Source of the DNA: Candidatus Helarchaeota archaeon
GTDB lineage: Archaea > Asgardarchaeota > Lokiarchaeia > Helarchaeales > HEL-GB-A
Length of the DNA: 6,205 nt
NCBI GenBank assembly: GCA_016840125.1
Contig: JAEOSY010000059.1
Coordinates: 1-6,205, forward strand
Direction: 5' to 3'
Part shown: positions 1 through 3,991 of the stretch, piece after piece
Layout of the letters: each line of letters starts with the position of its first letter
How positions within the stretch are numbered: position 1 is the stretch's first letter
Notes under the pieces: generated by a model
Databases searched by the model: none
The model's input: only the letters and a program-made list of their open reading frames with translations
Told to the model about the DNA's origin: nothing
Translations under genes and position numbers: made by a program

Positions 1-378
1 GCTCTTTCCTTCACGGATCTTCTTATCATACAAAGCCTGAATGTGATCTGGTCTCAGTTCAAGCAGTTTTTTTCTACCGAGTTCAGGGATAATGTAATCC
101 CTGACAATCTGGTTGTACTGCTTCCAGGTATTGTGACTAAGAGATGCTTTTGCACTCACCATCCAATTGGATAGGAATTCTCCATAGGAAGTTTGAGCAG
201 CTGAGTAAGTCAATCCGGATTCGATCTGCGAACTCATCTTCCTGATCCAATCCTGACACTCTTGCTGGCTATCAGCCGTGAATGATAATCGCCTTCCGTT
301 GATCGAAATCAATGCACACCAGGTGCCATATTCCGTCTTGAAAATCGACCCCTCGTTATTTCCTCGTTTTTTCGCCAT
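1..378 (-). CDS. Tyrosine recombinase/integrase, N-terminal part (cut by window edge)
   Basis: Reading the minus strand from an ATG at 376-378 gives 126 uninterrupted codons to the left edge. The protein begins MAKKRGNNEGSIFK and continues with TWCALISINGRR, the look of an arm-type DNA-binding domain of phage-like integrases (about residues 1-55). Residues 65-120 (YGEFLSNWM, NTWKQYNQIVRDYIIPELG, LRPDHIQALYDKK) match the SAM-like core-binding domain that clamps the recombination site in this family. The catalytic domain with the R..HxxR..Y residues would lie beyond the window, so activity cannot be judged. The start is supported by GAAAGGAG (388-395 on the complementary strand) nine bases upstream. 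Such enzymes excise and integrate phages, ICEs or genomic islands; which of these applies is unknown. It could equally be a relic truncated outside the window. Confidence 0.88.
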   Translation of the reverse strand, partial: MAKKRGNNEGSIFKTEYGTWCALISINGRRLSFTADSQQECQDWIRKMSSQIESGLTYSAAQTSYGEFLSNWMVSAKASLSHNTWKQYNQIVRDYIIPELGRKKLLELRPDHIQALYDKKIREGKS

Positions 379-428
379 TTCCTTATACTCCTTTCGTGTA
401 ATAAGGAAAGGCGATCCTCATTCGCAAT

Positions 429-456
429 ATTCTATTGTTAAGGTGCCAAACTTCAA
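429..456 (-). promoter_or_regulatory. Candidate sigma70-type promoter of the integrase gene
   Basis: On the minus strand TTGAAG (451-456) is followed after 16 bp by TAGAAT (429-434), four and five matches to the -35 and -10 consensus. Transcription would begin near 421-423 and give a leader of about 45 bases that contains the integrase ribosome binding site. This is a match by eye only. Confidence 0.4.
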
Positions 457-541
457 GAGTCATTGTAATGGGAGGGATTCGAGCTGTAAAGGGCATCTAT
501 GATTTCCTTAGTTATTTTAGTTTGCCTTAGTTTTTAAATTT

Positions 542-569
542 ACACCCCCCTACTAGCAAATGGGGGTGT
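542..569. repeat. Hairpin 1: ACACCCCC / GGGGGTGT
   Basis: ACACCCCC (542-549) and GGGGGTGT (562-569) are perfect reverse complements with a 12-base loop. Neither strand has a run of T after the stem, so it does not look like a standard intrinsic terminator. It is the first of three hairpins placed in a row. Confidence 0.6.
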
Positions 570-571
570 TT

Positions 572-590
572 GGCGAATCTGTGATTCGCC
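572..590. repeat. Hairpin 2: GGCGAATC / GATTCGCC
   Basis: A perfect 8-bp stem (572-579 with 583-590) closes a 3-base TGT loop, two bases after hairpin 1. It would be stable as RNA and could extrude as DNA. No T tract follows. Confidence 0.65.
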
Positions 591-623
591 CTATATGCGG
601 AGCTTACCTTTTTCTCACTTATC

Positions 624-651
624 GGTGTAAGGAACTGCGTTCCTTCACACC
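624..651. repeat. Hairpin 3: 11-bp stem with one bulge
   Basis: GGTGTAAGGAA (624-634) pairs with TTCCTTCACACC (640-651) over 11 bp with a single bulged C at 646 and a 5-base CTGCG loop. The stem is followed by AAATAGA rather than a T tract, so terminator function is not supported. Confidence 0.6.
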
Positions 652-677
652 AAATAGACTATTGTCTTTAGGTTGAG

Positions 678-796
678 GTTTGTCAAGCCATTCCTGGCTT
701 GCGCCGTTACGCTCCGAACCGGCTGCGGTGCGGTGCTCCTCACGTCCGCTGCCGCTCCTCGCCAGACCCTCGCTTCACTCACCAGGCTTGACAAAC
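678..796. repeat. 119-bp GC-rich palindromic element with 12-bp terminal inverted repeats
   Basis: GTTTGTCAAGCC (678-689) and GGCTTGACAAAC (785-796) are perfect reverse complements. The interior is 69% G+C over 691-780 by hand count, against about 39% in 611-680. It contains an inner stem, CGGC-t-GCGG (720-728) with CCGC-t-GCCG (746-754), 8 of 9 bases paired. Size, terminal repeats and distinct composition suggest a non-autonomous repeat (MITE- or REP-like) or a structured RNA/DNA element. It has no coding potential and I see no target-site duplication. Its identity is inference. Confidence 0.6.
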
Positions 797-848
797 GAAA
801 AATTTCTGTTGATTTTCTGGTGTATGTCTAAGTAAACGCTTTATGCTA

Positions 849-908
849 CCATCCGACCACCGGTGTCCCCCGCTGTGGGGCGGGGGTCCCCCTCCGTCGG
901 CCGGATGG
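849..908. repeat. C/G-rich cruciform-type inverted repeat
   Basis: An outer stem CCATCCG-a-CC (849-858) pairs with GG-c-CGGATGG (899-908), 9 of 10 positions. Inside, CCCCCGC (867-873) pairs with GCGGGGG (880-886) around a 6-base loop. A further CCCCC at 888-892 offers an alternative partner for the G run, so two inner folds compete. A small open frame running through this region is better explained by the repeat than by a gene. Confidence 0.55.
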
Positions 909-925
909 AATGCGAAACCACTTGC

Positions 926-944
926 AGAACTATTGTTCTATAAT
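926..944 (+). promoter_or_regulatory. GAAC-N4-GTTC palindrome overlapping a TATAAT box
   Basis: AGAAC-TATT-GTTCT (926-939) matches the GAAC-N4-GTTC core of Gram-positive-type LexA operators, and its last base is the first base of a perfect TATAAT (939-944). No acceptable -35 box sits 16-18 bp upstream. The nearest downstream plus-strand gene, spoVS, starts over 350 bases away and has its own closer promoter. It may be a chance palindrome or the control site of an unannotated transcript. Confidence 0.25.
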
Positions 945-1051
945 ATCCAAATACTTTTTTCTTGTCAAGGGGTTTTGGGAAAATGTAGACGGATTTATAC
1001 AGTTTTATACAATTTAGACAATTGACGATCTAAAGAATTAGGAAAAACAAA

Positions 1052-1074
1052 CCTACTGATTTTAGATTAGTAGG
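1052..1074. repeat. Hairpin CCTACTGAT / ATTAGTAGG
   Basis: A 9-bp stem with one G-T pair (1052-1060 with 1066-1074) and a 5-base TTTAG loop. It is followed by GGTTCTTGG, a poor T tract, so a terminator is unlikely. It lies upstream of the spoVS promoter. Confidence 0.45.
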
Positions 1075-1187
1075 GGTTCTTGGAGATTAGGACCACTGAA
1101 CGTGGGACACTAATGCAGCCCCTGATTGTATTCATAATGCATACATAAAGATTATTCCATTTAATTACGGGAGAGAATCGAGGTTAT

Positions 1188-1216
1188 TTGAATCCACCTG
1201 TAAAATCCTGTACAAT
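1188..1216 (+). promoter_or_regulatory. Sigma70-type promoter of spoVS
   Basis: TTGAAT (1188-1193) and TACAAT (1211-1216) are separated by 17 bp, four and five matches to consensus at the preferred spacing. Transcription would start near 1222-1224 and leave a leader of about 75 bases before the spoVS start codon. This is the best promoter match in the window. Confidence 0.6.
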
Positions 1217-1228
1217 GATTTTAGAAAA

Positions 1229-1255
1229 GCGGTGGGAATAAATTTCCTAATCCGC
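1229..1255 (+). other. Possible hairpin in the spoVS mRNA leader
   Basis: GCGG (1229-1232) can pair with CCGC (1252-1255), and GGAA (1235-1238) with TTCC (1244-1247), giving a two-part stem with an internal loop in the predicted leader. It ends about 28 bases before the ribosome binding site and does not cover it, so a direct block on translation is not implied. Confidence 0.3.
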
Positions 1256-1296
1256 GCACGCCAAATAAATTTATCAAGTGAGCAAGGAGCATCATC

Positions 1297-1623
1297 ATGG
1301 ATATCATCAAGGTAGCCGGAACTTCCCGTACATCCGCAGTAGCCGGTGCCATTGCAGGGATATTCAGAGAGAATAAACGCGCTGAGATCCAGGCGATTGG
1401 TGCAGGAGCAGTCAACCAGGCAGTGAAAGCTATTGTCTTGGCCACGAGCTATCTAGCCGAAGATGGCTATGATGTGGTCTTTTCACCTGAGTTCACAGAG
1501 GTAGAAATAGACGATAAAGTTCGCACAGCGATCAAAATAACAGCAGAACTTCGCCGCCCTGAACTTGTCGAAGAAGTGGTTTTTCCCCAGGTGCAGGAGG
1601 AAGATAGCGGGCAACGTCCTTAG
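1297..1623 (+). CDS. spoVS: SpoVS-family (Alba-like fold) protein
   Basis: The 108-residue product closely fits the stage V sporulation protein S family. It starts MDIIKVAGTS, then SAVAGAIAGIFRE (13-25), the signature AEIQAIGAGAVNQAVKA (29-45), and an FTEVEID...RTAIKI segment (66-81). SpoVS has an Alba-like nucleic-acid-binding fold. In Bacillus it acts in sporulation, but homologues are common in non-sporulating Chloroflexota and Deinococcus-Thermus, where the role is not settled. The Bacillus protein is about 86 residues; this one carries an extra, largely acidic tail of about 22 residues (87-108). AAGGAG (1284-1289) lies seven bases before the ATG, and a well-spaced promoter lies at 1188-1216. 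The neighbouring gene across the convergent gap also encodes a small nucleic-acid-binding protein. No sporulation genes are visible, so a regulatory or RNA/DNA-binding role is more likely than spore formation. Confidence 0.92.
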   Translation: MDIIKVAGTSRTSAVAGAIAGIFRENKRAEIQAIGAGAVNQAVKAIVLATSYLAEDGYDVVFSPEFTEVEIDDKVRTAIKITAELRRPELVEEVVFPQVQEEDSGQRP

Positions 1624-1729
1624 GCGGTATTGTTCTAGTTGTTATACTTTTATTGGCGAAGTTCTACTATAACTCTGGTATGTCTGAATGCGGCTTACTA
1701 GAAGCACCCCCCCCTCCACCTTGACGGCA
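1624..1729. other. Convergent intergenic gap with C8 run, no clear terminator
   Basis: This 106-bp gap lies between the 3' ends of spoVS and the RRM gene. The only pairing seen is weak: GTTATA (1641-1646) with TATAAC (1668-1673) across 21 bases, without a T tract on either strand. A run of eight C (1707-1714) is present, a spot prone to length variation or sequencing error. It lies outside both genes. Confidence 0.5.
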
Positions 1730-1975
1730 TTAAGAACGAGGGCGAGCCTCATTGACGTTAAGCGTTCCTCCCTTCAACTCTTTGCCGTTCAGGCCGTTGA
1801 TCGCGGACTGGGCTTCAGCTTCAATAGGCATCTCCACAAATCCGAATCCTCTTGATTCGCTACTACCCCTTTCCGTGATAATTTTAACAGATTCGACCTG
1901 CCCGAATTCCTCAAAGGCTACAAGCAAATCATCTTCGGTGACCTCGCTCGACAAATTGCCTACGTAGATATTCAT
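1730..1975 (-). CDS. Single-RRM RNA-binding protein
   Basis: The 81-residue product is one RNA recognition motif. RNP2 is IYVGNL (residues 3-8) and RNP1 is RGFGFVEM (42-49), with the aromatic residues F44 and F46 that stack on RNA bases in this family. The rest follows the usual fold: SSEVTEDDLLVAFEEFG (helix 1), VESVKIITE (strand 2), EAQSAINGLNGKELKGGTLNV (helix 2 to strand 4). It ends shortly after the domain and lacks the glycine-rich tail of many cyanobacterial Rbp proteins. Such proteins bind single-stranded RNA in the cytoplasm and are often cold- or stress-linked; the RNA target here is unknown. AAAAAGGAG (1982-1990, complementary strand) sits six bases before the ATG and fixes the start. 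The gene is convergent with spoVS and divergent from the glycosyltransferase genes. Confidence 0.93.
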   Translation of the reverse strand: MNIYVGNLSSEVTEDDLLVAFEEFGQVESVKIITERGSSESRGFGFVEMPIEAEAQSAINGLNGKELKGGTLNVNEARPRS

Positions 1976-2067
1976 TCTTAGCTCCTTTTTACTTGATCAT
2001 ATATACTGGAAATTCGCTTAACGGGGTGATAAGCAAAAGTCTTTATTCCTAATCATCCTTTTGAAAC

Positions 2068-2073
2068 ATTATA
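2068..2073 (-). promoter_or_regulatory. Candidate -10 box for the RRM gene
   Basis: The minus strand reads TATAAT at 2068-2073. No good -35 hexamer is found at 16-18 bp, so the call rests on the -10 alone. If used, transcription would start near 2061 and leave a leader of about 85 bases ahead of the RRM start codon. Confidence 0.35.
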
Positions 2074-2138
2074 CATTCAAGTATCGAACCTGGTTTGGAA
2101 ATAATCCTTTATGTAGGTCTTACTAATGCCTAAAAAGT

Positions 2139-2163
2139 GGATAATTCGACCTATAAATTATCC
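2139..2163. promoter_or_regulatory. Operator-like palindrome GGATAATT-N9-AATTATCC
   Basis: Two perfect 8-bp reverse-complement half-sites (2139-2146 and 2156-2163) are separated by nine bases, so their centres lie 17 bp apart. That geometry suits a dimeric transcription factor or a small hairpin. The regulator is unknown and chance pairing in AT-rich DNA remains possible. Confidence 0.3.
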
Positions 2164-2263
2164 CAAATTATGGACAAGGGATTATATACACAAAAATGAA
2201 CTAAAGACCCCAAATACTTTTCATTGGGGCAAACCCATCGCTAGAAACTGATCCAAAGTATTC

Positions 2264-2284
2264 GGAAAAAAAGATATTTTTTCC
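2264..2284. repeat. A/T hairpin GGAAAAAA / TTTTTTCC
   Basis: An 8-bp perfect stem (2264-2271 with 2277-2284) closes a 5-base loop. It is thermodynamically weak because six of the pairs are A-T. It may act as a bent or flexible DNA segment rather than an RNA terminator. Confidence 0.35.
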
Positions 2285-2353
2285 AATTAGATGGATATTG
2301 TATTAAAATGAGCACTATCACTTTGTAGAATATTCCGCATTCATTCTAACGAC

Positions 2354-2362
2354 TGTTATAAT
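2354..2362 (+). promoter_or_regulatory. Extended -10 promoter candidate for the glycosyltransferase operon
   Basis: TGT directly precedes a perfect TATAAT (2357-2362), the TGn-TATAAT form that needs little or no -35 contact. The nearest -35-like hexamer, TTCCGC at 2333-2338, is poor. Transcription from about 2369 would give a long leader of roughly 275 bases before the first glycosyltransferase. A second, weaker -10 (TATACT, 2479-2484) is closer to the gene. Confidence 0.4.
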
Positions 2363-2642
2363 GAAATAGCATCAAGTAATGAAAGTAAACTTGGATCAAC
2401 ATGACGGGATTCTTTCCTGAGAATCTCCATATCCGACACCGCCATCCAAAATTCGCCCCAAATACAAAATAAAAAGAGTATACTATGAGGTTAAAAAGGA
2501 AATTAAATCTCGTCATCTCCTCATTCCATTCGAGATAAGTCTAGAGGGATCTCTCCAAACACAAAGTCATAGAAGTGAATGGAAATTAAAGATACAGAGG
2601 TGATTACCTTAAATACCAGGAAAACAATAGAAAGGTCTAATC

Positions 2643-3920
2643 ATGAGAATTGGAATAATCATTGGAAGGATTGGGGATGTAGATGGTGTTGCCCTGGAAA
2701 CAGAAAAGTGGATCAAAGTTTTACATGATTTTGGACATGATATTTATTTACTCTCAGGAAGAAATGGAAAATCAATCGTGGGAGAAGAATTTGAAACTTT
2801 AATGCCTGGCTTATCCTTCTTTTCACCAGAATGTGAATGGGAACAAGATAGGGCATTTTTCTATCCACCCGATGATCCATCTGAACTCCTAGACCATTTA
2901 CATCGGGTATCAGATACCTGGGCAATAAGTATGTTCAAATGGGTCATGCAAAACAAAATTGAGGTGATCTTATCAGAAAATGCCTCATCCCTACCTGCGC
3001 ATTTAAGCATGGGAATGGCCATAAAGAAGCTAGTGGAACATACTGGAATAAAAATTATTTGCCACGATCATGATTTTTATTGGGAACGAGGGAAAAGATA
3101 TGCAACACCATTTCCCGAAGTAGAAAAAATAATGAAAGAGACATTTCCATTACAAATACCACATGCAAAACATGCGGTCATCAATTCCGCCGCCAAAAAA
3201 TATTTGAAAAACAAATTTAAGATAAACGCTGTGGTTGTACCCAATGTAATGGATTTCGATCAACCGTATGGGTTAGTAGACGAATATAATAAAGACTTAT
3301 TAAAATCTCTGGGAATTGGAAAGGATGATATACCCATCTTTCAAATCACCAGGATCGTTAGAAGAAAAGGGATCGAAACCGCATTGGAACTCCTTGAGCG
3401 ATTTGACGATAAAAGAATTAAATTGGTGACTACCGGTAGCGCCAGGGATGATGAGCGCAAGGGGTATTACAAGACGCTGATCAGACAAATCAATAAAAGA
3501 AAGTTGAACGGAAGGGCAATCTTCGCTTATCGCCGGATACTCAATGATAGAGCTAAAACTCCAGATGGCGAAAAGATTTACAGCCTTTCTGATGCCTATG
3601 CTCATGCTACTGCCTGTACCTACTTTAGTGAATACGAAGGTTTTGGCAATGCATTTCTTGAAGCCGTTCTGTCAAAAACCCCGATATTCGTAAACAATTA
3701 CAAACCTGTTTACTGGCCAGATATCGGAAGTAAAGGTTTCAAAACAGTGATGATTGAAGATAATAAACTAACTGACGAGGCTGTTGCAGAGGCAGAGAAG
3801 ATCCTTCATGATAAAAAGCTGCAAAAAGAGATTGTAGAGCACAACTACAACTTAGGAAAGTTGCTGTTTTCATTTGACACATTACGAGAAAAATTAGAGA
3901 TTTTGTTTGACACAATATAA
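2643..3920 (+). CDS. GT4-type glycosyltransferase (GT-B fold)
   Basis: The 425-residue product has the full length of a GT4 retaining glycosyltransferase, a soluble cytoplasmic enzyme that moves a sugar from a nucleotide donor to an acceptor. The N-terminal domain opens MRIGIIIGRIGDVDGVALET, with the DGVALETEKW element at 15-24. Residues 111-149 hold SENASSLPAHL and HDHDFYWER (141-149). The C-terminal domain has R237 and K242 (TRIVRRKG), which contact the donor phosphates in this family, and the E-x7-E motif EGFGNAFLE (332-340). No signal peptide or membrane segment is visible. GAAAGG (2630-2635) lies seven bases before the ATG. The gene leads a two-gene group with a homologue 71 bp downstream. 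DG..LE..KW plus HDFYWE recalls GT4 proteins sometimes annotated as mannosylglucosylglycerate synthase-like, but neither sugar nor acceptor can be read from the sequence. Confidence 0.88.
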   Translation: MRIGIIIGRIGDVDGVALETEKWIKVLHDFGHDIYLLSGRNGKSIVGEEFETLMPGLSFFSPECEWEQDRAFFYPPDDPSELLDHLHRVSDTWAISMFKWVMQNKIEVILSENASSLPAHLSMGMAIKKLVEHTGIKIICHDHDFYWERGKRYATPFPEVEKIMKETFPLQIPHAKHAVINSAAKKYLKNKFKINAVVVPNVMDFDQPYGLVDEYNKDLLKSLGIGKDDIPIFQITRIVRRKGIETALELLERFDDKRIKLVTTGSARDDERKGYYKTLIRQINKRKLNGRAIFAYRRILNDRAKTPDGEKIYSLSDAYAHATACTYFSEYEGFGNAFLEAVLSKTPIFVNNYKPVYWPDIGSKGFKTVMIEDNKLTDEAVAEAEKILHDKKLQKEIVEHNYNLGKLLFSFDTLREKLEILFDTI

Positions 3921-3991
3921 CTTCATCATGCCTTAGGACAGTCACATCAGTTCCGAAACAGGGGTTCAAACAAGTTAGGAGATTATCAAAA

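Larger units (their letters stand above)
379..1296. other. Non-coding, hairpin-rich intergenic region between integrase and spoVS
   Basis: No convincing protein-coding gene was found in these 918 bases on either strand. The stretch holds the integrase promoter, a short direct repeat CCTTAGTT (506-513 and 525-532), several hairpins and a GC-rich palindromic element (listed separately), and the spoVS promoter. Composition swings from about 39% G+C (611-680) to 69% (691-780), counted by hand. Lying directly upstream of an integrase gene, it may hold an attachment site or be a mobile-element flank. No tRNA gene or duplicated att core could be recognised. Confidence 0.7.
1976..2642. other. Non-coding AT-rich spacer between the RRM gene and the glycosyltransferase genes
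   Basis: No gene is supported in these 667 bases between two divergently transcribed units. It contains the RRM ribosome binding site and a -10 candidate, an operator-like palindrome (2139-2163), an inverted repeat CCCCAA/TTGGGG (2208-2213 and 2224-2229), an A/T hairpin (2264-2284) and an extended -10 promoter candidate (2354-2362). No recognisable riboswitch or RNA gene was seen. The length is unusual for a simple divergent promoter region. Confidence 0.65.

Noticed and set aside
461..500. tRNA-like T-arm (GGATTCGAGC) near the integrase
   Set aside because: Only a short resemblance; no acceptor stem, anticodon arm or D-arm can be built around it.
278..502. Plus-strand open frame of 74 codons opposite the integrase start
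   Set aside because: It overlaps the well-supported minus-strand integrase N-terminus and its promoter, and has no family resemblance.
678..796. Integron attC site
   Set aside because: The size and palindromic form are attC-like, but the ends do not fit the RYYYAAC / GTTRRRY core sites, and the integrase seen has the arm and core-binding domains of a phage-type enzyme rather than IntI.
843..1025. Plus-strand open frame of 60 codons
   Set aside because: It runs through the C/G-rich cruciform, has no ribosome binding site and yields a low-complexity start (proline- and glycine-rich). The repeat explains the base pattern better than a gene does.
1112..1147. Eleven-codon open frame starting at an ATG, ending TAA, upstream of spoVS
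   Set aside because: The ribosome binding site is weak and there is no way to tell it from chance. It also lies upstream of the predicted spoVS transcription start, so it would not be a leader peptide.
379..1296. CRISPR array
   Set aside because: The repeats here are inverted and different from one another. No direct repeat recurs with regular spacers.
1752..1967. Plus-strand open frame of 71 codons opposite the RRM gene
   Set aside because: It is antisense to a protein with clear RNP1 and RNP2 motifs, and its serine/proline/leucine-rich product is typical of a shadow frame.
2208..2229. CCCCAA / TTGGGG as a terminator
   Set aside because: The stem is only 6 bp with a 10-base loop, no T tract follows, and no gene ends nearby.
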